64,000 nt of DNA from Vibrio marisflavi CECT 7928 (GCF_921294215.1 NZ_CAKLDM010000001.1:434001-498000), one strand, 5' to 3'. Shown: positions 18,386 to 28,373, counted from the stretch's first letter. A program made the numbers and translations. Notes: generated by a model from the letters alone, not told the origin.

Positions 18386-20458
18386 ATGAGATACTCCATT
18401 CGGGTTAAATATATACTTGCTTTTTTACTGGTGTCGGTACTGCCAATCATAATCTTGCAAGTATATAACCAAGTGGAGACAAAAAGCTCTTTGGTTAAGT
18501 ACTCGAACCAAAGCTTAGTGAACGTCACCAATCGAGTTTTCGAGAATTTAAATGAATTTATCGCTGGTAATTTAGATGTTGTCCGAACGGAAGCGCTACT
18601 GCCAGCATTGAAAGCCTACCTTGTCGATCCTGACAATCCTGAAAAAAGAAAAATGGCCAGAGACACACTGATCTCACTTAGCCGACAAGACCACGTCAAC
18701 ATCTTATCGTACGCGCTGATGGATATGAGTGGGAAAGTGTTGCTAGATTCTTATCGCCCAAACGTAGGTCAAAGTGAGTCATCTTCACAATGTTATCGGG
18801 CGGTCACTCACACTCGTTTTCCATCAGTCTCTGGGATTACTTTTTCAAAATACTTTCCTGGCGTAAGCATTATTAACTTCTGTGCAATTGTTCGCTTTAG
18901 AGGGAAAGAGATAGGCATTATTCGGTTGCGGTACAATGCTGCCGCGGTGACCAACTCAATAAGTAGTAGATCTTCAAATGGTTCTTCACCTTACTTCATG
19001 CTTCTTGACGAAAACAACATTCGATTGGCGCATAGTGTATTACCAGAGCTTGCTTTTAAGTCATTGATCAACTTAAGGCCCGCGGAGTTAGCAGAACTGC
19101 TTCAACAAAATAAAATTTACTCGACCAAGGAAGTGAGCCCAATTGTTGCGCTCAATGAATTCCAAACACAGCTGAATAATTCAGACTCTGAAGCTATGTT
19201 TGAAACCAAACTGACCTCACTGCACGATATTAATAGAACGGCTGAAAACTATGTTGTCGTCAAGCACCTAAATTACCTTCCTTGGAAGCTAGTTGGAGCT
19301 CAACCCCAAGATGTGTTTGATGCCCCAATCATGAAACAGCAGAGTAGGGCAATATGGTTAGCCACAGGTATAGTCGGTGTGGTAGTTATATTTTCCTTTC
19401 TTCTTACTCAAATAATTTCAGCGAAGTTAAAAAAGTTAACCGTTTCAGTAGCGAAATATAAAGCTGGGGATGAATTTGAAAAGCTAGAAATAAAATCAAA
19501 CGATGAGATTGAGGTGTTAGCCGAGTCCTTCAACCAGATGGCTGAGCGAACAAAAAACACAATGGTTGATTTAGAGGAATCTGTTGCCAAACTTGAAGCC
19601 GCTGAAAAAGAGGTGAGAGAGCTCAACGCTGAGCTTGAACAAAGAGTTGCCGATAGAACAGAAGAACTCAAACAATCGATTGTTGAACTTAAGCAAGCAC
19701 AACAACAGTTGATCACACAAGAAAAAATGGCGTCATTAGGCAGACTCGTGGCCGGTGTAGCCCATGAAATCAATACACCGATAGGTATTAGTGTTACTGC
19801 GGCATCCTTTTTGTCGGGTGAATCCAAGCAAATAATGGAGGACTTACAGCAAGATAAATTATCGGAACACGGCTTGGTTACCTTCATCAATCAAATTGAA
19901 GAGTCTGGCGATATTCTCCAAGTTAATTTGCGAAGAGCATCTGAAATCATCACTAGCTTTAAACAGTTAGCAGTATCGCAGTCTGACGAACATATTCAGC
20001 GATTTGATCTTCACACTCACTTAGAGCTGATGGTGCTGACATTGAAGCCGAAATTACAGGAAAATAGTATTTCTATCGATTTCCAATGCCCGGAAAATGT
20101 ATTCGTTACCTGTGATCCTACCAACCTTTCCCAAGTCATTGATAACTTGATTTTGAACGCGCTAGTTCACGGTTATAGTGGCGTTATTGGCGGTGTTATC
20201 TTAGTTAAGGTTATTGATATGGGCGAACAAGTGCAGATAGTTGTTCAAGACCGTGGGCATGGAATTAGCGCAGAAAACTTAGAGCACGTATTTGAGCCAT
20301 TCTTTACCACAACGCGAGGCTCGGGCGGAACAGGCTTGGGCATGCACCTTGTTTATAATATTGTACATCAGAACTTGAAAGGAACTATCAGCTGCGAAAG
20401 TAAATTAGGGAAGGGGACATCTTTTATAGTTACGATGCCTAGCAATATTAGTGGTTAA
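18386..20458 (+). CDS. Transmembrane sensor histidine kinase paired with a binding protein
   Basis: A 690-residue kinase with a first membrane helix at about 8-26, a periplasmic sensor region to about 320, a second helix at about 323-345, a HAMP-like segment, a coiled coil (about 395-445), the phospho-acceptor box with His460 in VAGVAHEINTPIG, and an ATPase domain with N box DNLILNALVHG, DRGHGIS, EPFFTT and GGTGLGMHL. It starts 13 bases after the binding-protein gene and no response regulator gene follows, so its partner is encoded elsewhere. I infer the upstream protein presents the ligand to its periplasmic domain. Confidence 0.9.
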   Translation: MRYSIRVKYILAFLLVSVLPIIILQVYNQVETKSSLVKYSNQSLVNVTNRVFENLNEFIAGNLDVVRTEALLPALKAYLVDPDNPEKRKMARDTLISLSRQDHVNILSYALMDMSGKVLLDSYRPNVGQSESSSQCYRAVTHTRFPSVSGITFSKYFPGVSIINFCAIVRFRGKEIGIIRLRYNAAAVTNSISSRSSNGSSPYFMLLDENNIRLAHSVLPELAFKSLINLRPAELAELLQQNKIYSTKEVSPIVALNEFQTQLNNSDSEAMFETKLTSLHDINRTAENYVVVKHLNYLPWKLVGAQPQDVFDAPIMKQQSRAIWLATGIVGVVVIFSFLLTQIISAKLKKLTVSVAKYKAGDEFEKLEIKSNDEIEVLAESFNQMAERTKNTMVDLEESVAKLEAAEKEVRELNAELEQRVADRTEELKQSIVELKQAQQQLITQEKMASLGRLVAGVAHEINTPIGISVTAASFLSGESKQIMEDLQQDKLSEHGLVTFINQIEESGDILQVNLRRASEIITSFKQLAVSQSDEHIQRFDLHTHLELMVLTLKPKLQENSISIDFQCPENVFVTCDPTNLSQVIDNLILNALVHGYSGVIGGVILVKVIDMGEQVQIVVQDRGHGISAENLEHVFEPFFTTTRGSGGTGLGMHLVYNIVHQNLKGTISCESKLGKGTSFIVTMPSNISG

Positions 20459-20535
20459 TATTTCCAATAAGTTGCCCAATACCCAAACAGTTGGTGTCGA
20501 AAATAAAGAGTATATTGCTTGGGTATTGGTGCCAA

Positions 20536-20703
20536 TTACGAATTACCTTTCGCGTTCTCGGTTTCGAAGTAACCACCTTGCTCTTGAGCTTGTTTTACCA
20601 TTGTTGTCCGAGTTTGCTCTTGAGTAGATGGAGAGTAACTCTTGGTTGATTGTTCCAAATCACTACCCATTGGTGCGAAAACATAATATTTGTTCGTTAT
20701 CAT
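20536..20703 (-). CDS. Small hypothetical protein, 55 residues
   Basis: A short minus-strand frame starts at an ATG with AAAGGT nine bases upstream. It encodes a polar, Gln/Ser/Thr-rich peptide beginning MITNKYYVFAPMGSDLEQS and ending GGYFETENAKGNS, with no signal peptide or membrane segment. I do not recognise it. The good ribosome binding site and the low-complexity but protein-like composition support translation. An 11-bp inverted repeat with a 32-base loop (20476-20529) follows its stop codon and could be its transcript end. Confidence 0.5.
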   Translation of the reverse strand: MITNKYYVFAPMGSDLEQSTKSYSPSTQEQTRTTMVKQAQEQGGYFETENAKGNS

Positions 20704-20920
20704 CACTGTTTACCTTTTGTTCAACTCACCTGCTCACTGTATGACTAAAGAACGGTTCATACATCGTCCGCCCTAATAATATTGTAGGCGTAGCCTAGAG
20801 GCTTATGAGGTTCGATTGAAAATATGCGTGGTGGATTATCTAGATTAAATAGGGAGGAGGAAAAAGTGGAGTTAATGTACTACCACGGTCTAAAGCACCT
20901 TATTCACTACAGAATAAAAT

Positions 20921-20946
20921 AGGCCTGCAGCTTTCGCTGCAGGCCT
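20921..20946 (-). terminator. Rho-independent terminator of the zwf-pgl-gnd operon
   Basis: AGGCCTGCAG-CTTTCG-CTGCAGGCCT is a perfect 10-bp stem 26 bases beyond the gnd stop, followed on the minus strand by ATTTTATTCT. Confidence 0.92.
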
Positions 20947-20972
20947 CACGATACAAACTAGGTTCTTTCTAC

Positions 20973-22421
20973 TTAAACGTCATACGTTGTTGAAGCAGTG
21001 TCACCGCCTGTACCTGTCCAGTTAGTGTGGAAGAATTCACCACGCGGACGGTCAGTACGCTCATAAGTGTGAGCACCGAAGTAGTCACGTTGAGCTTGAA
21101 GTAGGTTAGCTGGCAGGCGAGCTGTAGTGTAACCATCTAGGAACGATAGTGCCGAGATAGTACAAGGCATTGGGATACCCGCTTCTAGAGACTTAGCTGC
21201 CACTTTACGCCATGCGCTTAGGCTGTTCTGTAGGATGCCTTTGAAGTAGTCATCAGAACCAAGGAAAGCAATGTCTGGGTTCGCTTCGTACGCATCACGG
21301 ATGTTACCTAGGAATGCAGAGCGGATGATACAACCACCACGCCACATAAGTGCAACGTTACCGTAGTTTAGGTCCCAGCCGTTCTCGTTTGATGCTTCAC
21401 GCATTAGCATGAAACCTTGAGCGTAAGAGATGATCTTTGATGCTAGTAGAGCTTGACGAAGTGCGTCAACCCACTCTTGCTTGTCACCTTCAACTGGAGT
21501 GATTGTCTTACCAAATAGTGATTCTGCTTCGACACGCTGTTCTTTTAGAGCTGACAGGCAACGAGAGAATACAGACTCAGAGATTAGAGTAAGTGGGATA
21601 CCTAGGTCTAGCGCGTTGATACCAGTCCATTTACCAGTACCTTTTTGTCCAGCAGTATCTAGGATTTTCTCTACAAGTGCTTCACCATCTTCGTCTTTGT
21701 AGCCTAAGATGTCAGCTGTGATTTCAACTAGGTAGCTGTCTAGTTCTGTCTTGTTCCAATCAGCAAATACTGCTTGCATCTCGTCTGCAGACATACCTAA
21801 GCCGTCTTTCATGAACTGGTATGCTTCAGTGATTAACTGCATGTCACCGTATTCGATGCCGTTGTGAACCATTTTAACGAAGTGTCCAGCACCGTCGTTA
21901 CCAACCCAATCACAACAAGGTTCGCCTTCATCTGTTTTAGCAGAGATAGCTTGGAAGATCGGCTTAACTGCTGGCCATGCTTCTGGAGAACCACCTGGCA
22001 TGATTGAAGGCCCAAAACGAGCGCCTTCTTCACCACCTGATACACCAGTACCGATGAAGTGAATGCCTTTCTCTTTTAGAGAAGCAACGCGGCGGTTGGT
22101 GTCTGGGTAGTTAGTGTTACCACCATCAATGATGATGTCACCTTCGTCTAGAAGTGGTACTAGGTTTTCGATAAACGTATCTACAACCGCGCCCGCACGA
22201 ACCATTAGCATTACTTTACGTGGCTTTTCTAGCTTCTCTACTAGTTCTTCTAGTGAGTATGCGCCCACGATGTTAGTGTCTTTTGCTGGTCCTTCTAAGA
22301 ACTCATCTACTTTTGCAGCAGTTCGGTTGTGAGCAACCACTTTAAAGCCATGGTCGTTCATGTTTAGGATTAGGTTTTGACCCATTACTGCTAGGCCAAT
22401 AACACCGATATCACCTTTCAT
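20973..22421 (-). CDS. gnd: 6-phosphogluconate dehydrogenase (decarboxylating)
   Basis: Third enzyme of the oxidative pentose phosphate pathway: 6-phosphogluconate plus NADP to ribulose 5-phosphate, CO2 and NADPH. The 482-residue protein has the Rossmann motif GLAVMGQNL at the N-terminus, ISGGE-like GVSGGEEGARFGPSIMPGG, the catalytic HNGIEYGDMQLI, and the C-terminal block RRDYFGAHTYERTD (here AQRDYFGAHTYERTD) followed by FHTNWTGTGG. It starts 21 bases after pgl and is last in the operon. Confidence 0.97.
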   Translation of the reverse strand: MKGDIGVIGLAVMGQNLILNMNDHGFKVVAHNRTAAKVDEFLEGPAKDTNIVGAYSLEELVEKLEKPRKVMLMVRAGAVVDTFIENLVPLLDEGDIIIDGGNTNYPDTNRRVASLKEKGIHFIGTGVSGGEEGARFGPSIMPGGSPEAWPAVKPIFQAISAKTDEGEPCCDWVGNDGAGHFVKMVHNGIEYGDMQLITEAYQFMKDGLGMSADEMQAVFADWNKTELDSYLVEITADILGYKDEDGEALVEKILDTAGQKGTGKWTGINALDLGIPLTLISESVFSRCLSALKEQRVEAESLFGKTITPVEGDKQEWVDALRQALLASKIISYAQGFMLMREASNENGWDLNYGNVALMWRGGCIIRSAFLGNIRDAYEANPDIAFLGSDDYFKGILQNSLSAWRKVAAKSLEAGIPMPCTISALSFLDGYTTARLPANLLQAQRDYFGAHTYERTDRPRGEFFHTNWTGTGGDTASTTYDV

Positions 22422-22442
22422 TGTGTGTCTCCGTTAAATCTT

Positions 22443-23159
22443 TTAGGCAATTTTACTTGCTGCGTTTAAATCAAGGTACCACTCTGTTTCGCCATTCGTA
22501 GAGCGAATTTTCGCTGCAGGATAAGGCAGCTCGCTGGCTGGAGTAGTATGAATTTCTTTTACGATATCAACTTTACCGCTGCCAAGAACTAAGTAGCTGA
22601 TGCGTTTTGCCGCTTCTAGTACTCGTGCAGATTTTGATACGCGAATTTGACCAGATTCTGGTTGAATCGCGGTAATGGCCAGTTTTGGCTCATCGTAATT
22701 AGTTTTGTTTGGGAAAAGAGAGGCTGTATGACCATCTGCACCAACACCTAGCAAGATCCAGTCAAATACAGGCGTACCATTTTCTACTGGTATTTCTTGC
22801 GTCATTTCTGAAGCAAAGCGCTCAGCTTCAGATTCTGGGTCGTTTTCACCAAGAATACGATGGATATTTTCTGCTGGAATTTCGATGTGATCGAATAACA
22901 AGGCTTTTGCTTCACCGTAGTTACTTTGTTCATCGTCAGGTGCTACGCAGCGTTCGTCGCCCCACCAAAAGTGTAGGTTTTGCCAATTGATAGACTTCGC
23001 GTAGTCTTCTTTAGCAAGGCGCTTAAATAACATTTTAGGTGTACTACCACCTGACAGAGAGATATGCGCTGGAGTTTCCTGCTCGCTGATTTGTTTTAAA
23101 TCGTTAGCAAGGCTTTCTACAACTTGTTCCGGTGTATCGAAAATCTTATGGTTGATCAT
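22443..23159 (-). CDS. pgl: 6-phosphogluconolactonase
   Basis: Hydrolyses 6-phosphogluconolactone to 6-phosphogluconate, the second oxidative pentose phosphate step. The 238-residue protein belongs to the DevB/SOL type: [36 protein letters not shown], and [14 protein letters not shown]. The start overlaps the zwf stop by four bases (ATGA), so translation is probably coupled, and gnd follows after 21 bases. Confidence 0.96.
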   Translation of the reverse strand: MINHKIFDTPEQVVESLANDLKQISEQETPAHISLSGGSTPKMLFKRLAKEDYAKSINWQNLHFWWGDERCVAPDDEQSNYGEAKALLFDHIEIPAENIHRILGENDPESEAERFASEMTQEIPVENGTPVFDWILLGVGADGHTASLFPNKTNYDEPKLAITAIQPESGQIRVSKSARVLEAAKRISYLVLGSGKVDIVKEIHTTPASELPYPAAKIRSTNGETEWYLDLNAASKIA

Positions 23160-24661
23160 AATTCACAGTAGTCCGTATCTGTTAAGTTTTTACAAGGGAA
23201 GCGCCAAGCTCGGCCATCACGTTCAAGTAATTGATCGGATTCTTTTGGTCCCCATGTGCCACAAGCGTAACCAAATAGCGCTTGAGGGTCTTGTTTAAAG
23301 TCCAAAATTGGCTGTACATATTGCCAGCAGGCTTCAACGGCATCAGTACGTGCAAACAATGTTGCATCGCCATTTAGCGCATCATGAAGCAGTCTTTCGT
23401 ATGCAGTCAGCATCTGCGTTTCTTCAAGAGACGCATAGTGGAAGTTCATTTTCACTTCTTTTGCTTTGAAGCCAGCACCTGGTTCTTTCAAGCCAAAGCT
23501 CATTTGAATTCCTTCGTCTGGCTGAATACGAATAATCAGTTTGTTCTCTGGCGCATCTAAACCGAATACTGGATGAGGAGTACGTTTGAAGTGAATAACA
23601 ACTTCAGTTACACGAGTCGGAAGGCGTTTACCTGTACGCACATAGAAAGGTACACCATTCCAACGCCAGTTGTTGATGTAAGCTTTCAAGCCAACGTAAG
23701 TTTCAGTACGAGAGTCTTCAGCTACGCCTGGCTCTTCGCGGTAACCTTGCAAGAACTCTCCACGTACGTCAGAGCCTGTATATTGGCCAAGAACAAGGTT
23801 GTTACGTAGGTCATGCTCATCAAGCGGTTTGAGGCATTGCAGTACTTTAGCAACTTCATCACGCATTGAATCTGCGTTGATTTGTGCTGGTGGTTCCATA
23901 CCTACCATAGCCAGTACTTGGAGTAGGTGATTTTGGAACATATCACGAACTGCGCCTGAGCCGTCGTAATATCCTCCTCGCTCCTCAACCCCTAGGTGCT
24001 CAGCACCCGTAATTTCGATGTATTCAATGTAATTTCTGTTCCATAGCGGTTCAAACATCGCGTTAGAGAAGCGGAATACTAGAAGGTTTTGAACGGTTTC
24101 TTTACCTAGGTAATGGTCAATACGGTAAATTTGGTGTTCTTGGAAGTGCGTATGAATGGATTCATCCAGCTCTTTCGCTGATTCAAGATCATAGCCAAAA
24201 GGCTTTTCGACAATTAGGCGTTTCCAACCATTTGATTCGTCGTTTAAACCGTGTGCCGCTAAGCTTTCAGGGATAACGCTATATAGACTAGGAGGAGTCG
24301 CTAAATAGAAAAGAGTGTTACGAGTTTCAAATTGGTATTGATCTGATAACTGGTCGAGGCGTGTAGCGAGTCTTGCGTAGTCTTGAACGTCGGAAGTGTT
24401 GATTGCCTGATAATGCAAGTGCTGAATAAAGCTATCTAGTGCTTCTGGCTCAGTTTGCTCCATTTCCAACAGAGACTGTTTTAGCTTATCTCGGTATGAC
24501 TGATCACTGTATTCCGTTCGACTAACGCCTAAAATTGCAAAAGATTTTGGTAGCTGATTGCTAGCGTATAAGTGGTATAGGGCGGGGATCAACTTTCGGT
24601 AAGTCAGATCACCAGAGGCACCGAAGATAACGATGCTGCTGTTTTCGGGTATTACCATCAT
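23156..24661 (-). CDS. zwf: Glucose-6-phosphate 1-dehydrogenase
   Basis: First enzyme of the oxidative pentose phosphate pathway, making NADPH from glucose 6-phosphate. The 501-residue protein shows the cofactor motif [19 protein letters not shown], the substrate-binding [13 protein letters not shown] (the family signature), and [21 protein letters not shown] precedes two adjacent ATG codons; either may be used. It leads the operon zwf-pgl-gnd. A CRP-like palindrome lies about 150 bases upstream. Confidence 0.97.
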   Translation of the reverse strand: MMVIPENSSIVIFGASGDLTYRKLIPALYHLYASNQLPKSFAILGVSRTEYSDQSYRDKLKQSLLEMEQTEPEALDSFIQHLHYQAINTSDVQDYARLATRLDQLSDQYQFETRNTLFYLATPPSLYSVIPESLAAHGLNDESNGWKRLIVEKPFGYDLESAKELDESIHTHFQEHQIYRIDHYLGKETVQNLLVFRFSNAMFEPLWNRNYIEYIEITGAEHLGVEERGGYYDGSGAVRDMFQNHLLQVLAMVGMEPPAQINADSMRDEVAKVLQCLKPLDEHDLRNNLVLGQYTGSDVRGEFLQGYREEPGVAEDSRTETYVGLKAYINNWRWNGVPFYVRTGKRLPTRVTEVVIHFKRTPHPVFGLDAPENKLIIRIQPDEGIQMSFGLKEPGAGFKAKEVKMNFHYASLEETQMLTAYERLLHDALNGDATLFARTDAVEACWQYVQPILDFKQDPQALFGYACGTWGPKESDQLLERDGRAWRFPCKNLTDTDYCEL

Positions 24662-25221
24662 CTTTCCTTTGAGAGCGACTTAAAGTAAAGCGCCACAATT
24701 ATTAGGCGCGAGTTTTTAGATATTAGAAAATGCCAACTAATCTGTTGGAGCAACAATACAGCTAGGTTCTCAAATGGAACTGCCAATTTGATACGCAACA
24801 GGTGATACAGATCACTTTCAACATGGGGTGTATTGTCTATGACAATTTGACTTACATCAATACCTAACAATGCAAACATTTAAATATTACACTCAGATTG
24901 TAGCCTTGACTGCATATGACACTTGATTAAGTTGTTGATATGTAAGTTGTAAAGTTGGCTTGGAGAGGGTCTTTAGAGTAATTATTCATAAGTTAAATTT
25001 TATATGTATCAATAAGATAAGATGTTAATGAATGGTTTGCGAAAAATTAGTTTGTTGAATGTTGTGGGAGAAAGTTGTCCGTTTTTTGGATCAATATGCA
25101 GATATCTTAAGGGTATACATCTAAAGCGATTCACTATATGCTTGCCGTCTAATAATAGCGCTGGAATTCAAACATCCGGCATAAAAATCTAGTTGTATCT
25201 TCAGCCTGTAGAGAATCACCC
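24662..25221. other. Gene-free stretch upstream of zwf
   Basis: These 560 bases hold the zwf promoter region, a CRP-like palindrome at 24801-24816, and on the plus side the presumed promoter of a 33-codon gene at 25222. A 73-codon minus-strand frame overlapping the zwf start has no ribosome binding site and was not called. Confidence 0.5.
24801..24816. promoter_or_regulatory. CRP-like palindrome upstream of zwf
   Basis: GGTGATACAGATCACT contains the perfect palindrome GTGAT-ACAG-ATCAC and matches eight of the ten fixed positions of the CRP consensus TGTGA-N6-TCACA. It lies about 145 bases before the zwf start. Confidence 0.4.
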
Positions 25222-25323
25222 GTGAAATTGAACTTTAAAGCCATTGCATTAGCCCTGTTTGTCATATTGATTTGTAGCGGTTTTTTCTTTATCTCTTATC
25301 AGATGATCTTGAGTTATAAGTAA
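25222..25323 (+). CDS. Candidate 33-residue single-span membrane peptide
   Basis: A GTG-started frame encodes MKLNFKAIALALFVILICSG and then FFFISYQMILSYK, a basic N-terminus followed by one uninterrupted hydrophobic segment, which is typical of small inner-membrane proteins. The ribosome binding site is weak (GAGA). A hairpin with a T-run begins at its stop codon, which supports a real short transcription unit. The family is not known to me. Confidence 0.42.
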   Translation: MKLNFKAIALALFVILICSGFFFISYQMILSYK

Positions 25324-25350
25324 CCAAAGCTTGCTTTACAGCTTGGTTTT
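25322..25350 (+). terminator. Terminator after the 33-residue peptide gene
   Basis: AACCA-A-AGCT pairs with AGCT-TGGTT (one bulged A) across an 8-base loop and is followed by TTTTC. It lies between this gene and the convergent HD-GYP gene. Confidence 0.7.
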
Positions 25351-25353
25351 CAC

Positions 25354-28230
25354 CTAAAAATTGTCGTTAATATAACTTTTTACCGCTTGGATATGTTTGT
25401 CTCGGTCGATCTCTACAATCTGGTCGTTCGATAGAAACATTTTTGCGTATGTCTTGTCGATCTCCTTTTCCAAAAACAGGATATAAAGTTTAGGGTCGAT
25501 GTGTCCTGTCGTCGCCATTTTAGTCATGATGCCAATAGACTCATCAAGTGTTTTGGCGTCTTTATATGGTCTATCGCTTGAAGTCAGTGCTTCGAATACA
25601 TCAGCTATGGCCATTATGCGGGCGGGGATAGAGAGTTCGTCTTCATTTAAACCTTGAGGGTAACCTTTGCCATCCATTCTCTCATGGTGACCTCCTGCCA
25701 TTTCCGGCACATTCTTTAAGTATTCGGGGTAGGGCAAAAGATCAAGCATACTGATCGTTTGTATTATGTGGTCGTTAATAATGAAACGCTCTTCTTCAGT
25801 CAGTGTTCCTCTAGTCACGGATAAGTTGTGTAGCTCTCCACGGTTGTACTTGACTTCCCCTGGGGTGAGGATGAATTTTTGTCTCCAGTTATCTTGAGGT
25901 GAGCTGCCTGCAGGCCATGGAATTCGATGTACCATTTTATCAGCCAACACAGATTCCGTTGCAGGCAAGTTGGCTTTCAATCCAGCGCGCTCTTTTTCTA
26001 AGCGTGAAACACCAAGCTGGTCATCAATGGTTCTTTTCCATGTTCTTTCGCTGATTTGACGAAGGCGTTCAATATCCTCTGGGTCCATCTGTTCTTGTCC
26101 TAGATTGCATTTAGCGATAAAAGCGAATTCGTCGTCTAGGATTTGGTGGACACTTTTTAATTTATCACTGAGTTGCTGCTTGTCTTCTCCCTCACTGACT
26201 CCTTGCCAGTAGTCAGCTTCAGCTTGTTTCTTGAGTAACTCAAAACGCATGCGCACTTCATGAATTCTGTCGTAAATGGTTTCTAACTTGGTTGCTTTGT
26301 CTATGACGTATTCGGGTGTGGTGACTTTGCCACAATCGTGTAGCCAAGAGGCAATCCAAAGTCCTTCCCATTGCTGGTTTGAGAGTCCAAACTGAGGGAA
26401 GTAATTGTCATCATCTTGTGCGGCTTGAGTGATCATTTTGGTGAGTTCGGGTATTCGCTGGCAGTGGCTTCCTGTATAGGGTGATTTGGCATCAATAGCT
26501 GATGCAATCAATTCGATAAAGGCTTTAAGCATTTGCTTCTGCTGTTGCATTTGGTCGATGTTTTCTTTTGCTATCTCTGCGAAACTGAGCAGCTCTTTTA
26601 GAAAATCGTGTTTTTCAAGCTGTTCGGGGCTGGCTTTTCTTTCATAACCCAGAGTTAGTACGCCTACGAGTAATCCCTCTCGGTTTAATAGAGGGAACAG
26701 GTAAATATCAGAGTTGTACAATACATCTTTAAAAGGCGTTAACGTGTTGTCGTTAGCAGGCAAATGGATAACTTGTCCGTTTTTGAGTGTATTGGACAAC
26801 CAAGCCGTCCCTTTTAAAAGCTTATTCAAGTCTATCTTAAATGGAATGATGGCATGGTTGGCTGAGACTGTGAATTTATCTTCCTCCTTTTTATAGGTAT
26901 AGAGAACGATAGTCTCTGCTTTCGTTACTAGAAAACTTTGCCGAGTTATTGTTTTTGCTAATAAATCAAAATCTTGGTTACTGGCAGTTTCACGCAGCAA
27001 AGTGAGTAAATCGTGCAGAGTGTGCTCCATTAATTCTATGGAATTGGTTAGATCTGCGACTTCTTTTATACGACTCTTTGGGTAACGTGTTTTTCTAAAA
27101 TCAAACCGAGCAATATTGCTGGTTGATTTAACGAGTGACTTAAGCGGTTGAGCTATTCTACTCGCTATGAACCAAACGACGACGCAATAGATAGCAAGCA
27201 TAGAAAGCGCGACAGAGACTTGTTTGTTTCTTAGCAATAGTAAGTTTGCTAGTAGATCCGAGCGAGGCGTTGCCTCAGCAAGAAGTAGGTGGACATTTTT
27301 ATTTAGTTTTACTGGCGTGAGCGTTACAGACCACTGCTCACCATTGTAGGTCTCTAGCTCATAGAGTGGCTCAAGGCTTTTTTGATCAAGTATTGAATGA
27401 AACACGTTGTTTTTTAACGTTTCTAATACCTGCTCATACGAGTCGCCATCGTTGATATTAACTTGGTGGTGAGCGAGAACTTGGAACTTCCTATCGAATA
27501 GAATGAGTTTTGAGTTTCCTGAGTAACCAATCTCTCCCACTTGATCTGACAGAGCTTGAAGAGTGAAGTCAGCACCTACGACAGACTTATTGTTGTAAGA
27601 GCGTTTTGAAAGAGTGATTCCATAGGTTTTAAGAAAGTAGAACATGTATGGCTCGGTTAACCGGATTGAACCGTCAGTTTCAGCATTGGTATACCAAGGA
27701 CGCACTCGAGGGTCGAATTTGTTGTCTTGTGTTTTTCGATAGCCCACGCGGTTCATACTGCCATCAAAGTAGTAAAACTCATTCAGTCCTGACGCTTTGG
27801 TATAGTTGAGCAGCATTGTGGCTTTTTCTGGCGCGTTAAAATTCTTCCTATCGGCGTTGTTTCTCAGTGGGCGTAGCAGAACAAGTGCCCCTTTGTCATT
27901 GCCATAAAATAGAGCGGCCAATGCAGAGTTGCGCTGAAACATAAGATTAATGCTAGTCAACCAGCGTTTTTCTTTTACCGGGGGCTTTTTTTGATCAATG
28001 GTTGGGCTTAGGGCGAGAAAGTCAATTGTAGTGAAAATTGGGTCGGCGTTTTGGCGGAAAGAGGACTCGAGCTTCAAACTATTCTCATGACTGAGTTCTT
28101 TCACACTTCCTGATAGTAGCTCCTGTGAGTGTTGAAAGCTGATAGAAATAAGAATGACGCCAATTAAGGTCGTTAATATTATAAATAGACTGGTGATATG
28201 AATACTTAACGAGTAGCGCCGCTTTTTCAT
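25354..28230 (-). CDS. Membrane HD-GYP phosphodiesterase with Cache, HAMP and GAF-like domains
   Basis: A 958-residue sensor with membrane helices at about 10-30 and 340-357, a periplasmic Cache-like region between them, a HAMP segment to about 405, a GAF-like domain (about 415-555) and a C-terminal HD-GYP domain. The HD pair is His631-Asp632 in SWLHDCGKV and the GYP motif is at 856-858 in HHERMDGKGYP, so cyclic di-GMP hydrolysis to GMP is likely. About 160 residues, largely helical and charged, are inserted between the HD motif and the next conserved stretch (INDHI), making it much longer than standard HD-GYP domains. Single gene. Confidence 0.88.
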   Translation of the reverse strand: MKKRRYSLSIHITSLFIILTTLIGVILISISFQHSQELLSGSVKELSHENSLKLESSFRQNADPIFTTIDFLALSPTIDQKKPPVKEKRWLTSINLMFQRNSALAALFYGNDKGALVLLRPLRNNADRKNFNAPEKATMLLNYTKASGLNEFYYFDGSMNRVGYRKTQDNKFDPRVRPWYTNAETDGSIRLTEPYMFYFLKTYGITLSKRSYNNKSVVGADFTLQALSDQVGEIGYSGNSKLILFDRKFQVLAHHQVNINDGDSYEQVLETLKNNVFHSILDQKSLEPLYELETYNGEQWSVTLTPVKLNKNVHLLLAEATPRSDLLANLLLLRNKQVSVALSMLAIYCVVVWFIASRIAQPLKSLVKSTSNIARFDFRKTRYPKSRIKEVADLTNSIELMEHTLHDLLTLLRETASNQDFDLLAKTITRQSFLVTKAETIVLYTYKKEEDKFTVSANHAIIPFKIDLNKLLKGTAWLSNTLKNGQVIHLPANDNTLTPFKDVLYNSDIYLFPLLNREGLLVGVLTLGYERKASPEQLEKHDFLKELLSFAEIAKENIDQMQQQKQMLKAFIELIASAIDAKSPYTGSHCQRIPELTKMITQAAQDDDNYFPQFGLSNQQWEGLWIASWLHDCGKVTTPEYVIDKATKLETIYDRIHEVRMRFELLKKQAEADYWQGVSEGEDKQQLSDKLKSVHQILDDEFAFIAKCNLGQEQMDPEDIERLRQISERTWKRTIDDQLGVSRLEKERAGLKANLPATESVLADKMVHRIPWPAGSSPQDNWRQKFILTPGEVKYNRGELHNLSVTRGTLTEEERFIINDHIIQTISMLDLLPYPEYLKNVPEMAGGHHERMDGKGYPQGLNEDELSIPARIMAIADVFEALTSSDRPYKDAKTLDESIGIMTKMATTGHIDPKLYILFLEKEIDKTYAKMFLSNDQIVEIDRDKHIQAVKSYINDNF

Positions 28231-28346
28231 AAGCTCCCCAATAGAAACGCTTTAGGCTTTAAGTATTGTTCATTCCATCAATGATGCAAAATTGTGGGGT
28301 GTTGTTTCTTGGTTAAATAACCGAAAAATCATAGTTTAGATAGGAA

Positions 28347-28366
28347 AGGGAGCCCTAAAGCTCCCT
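28347..28366 (-). terminator. Terminator of the nitroreductase operon
   Basis: AGGGAGC-CCTAAA-GCTCCCT is a perfect 7-bp stem 8 bases beyond the nitroreductase stop, followed on the minus strand by TTCC. Confidence 0.65.
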
Positions 28367-28373
28367 GTTACAC

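Noticed and set aside
20866..20922. 18-codon frame behind a very strong GGGAGGAGG site
   Set aside because: The site is good, but the frame is tiny, ends inside the gnd terminator and starts with a rare GTG; too little to call a gene.
24658..24879. 73-codon minus-strand frame overlapping the zwf start
   Set aside because: It has no ribosome binding site, overlaps zwf by four bases in a promoter region that contains a CRP-like site, and its sequence resembles no protein I know.
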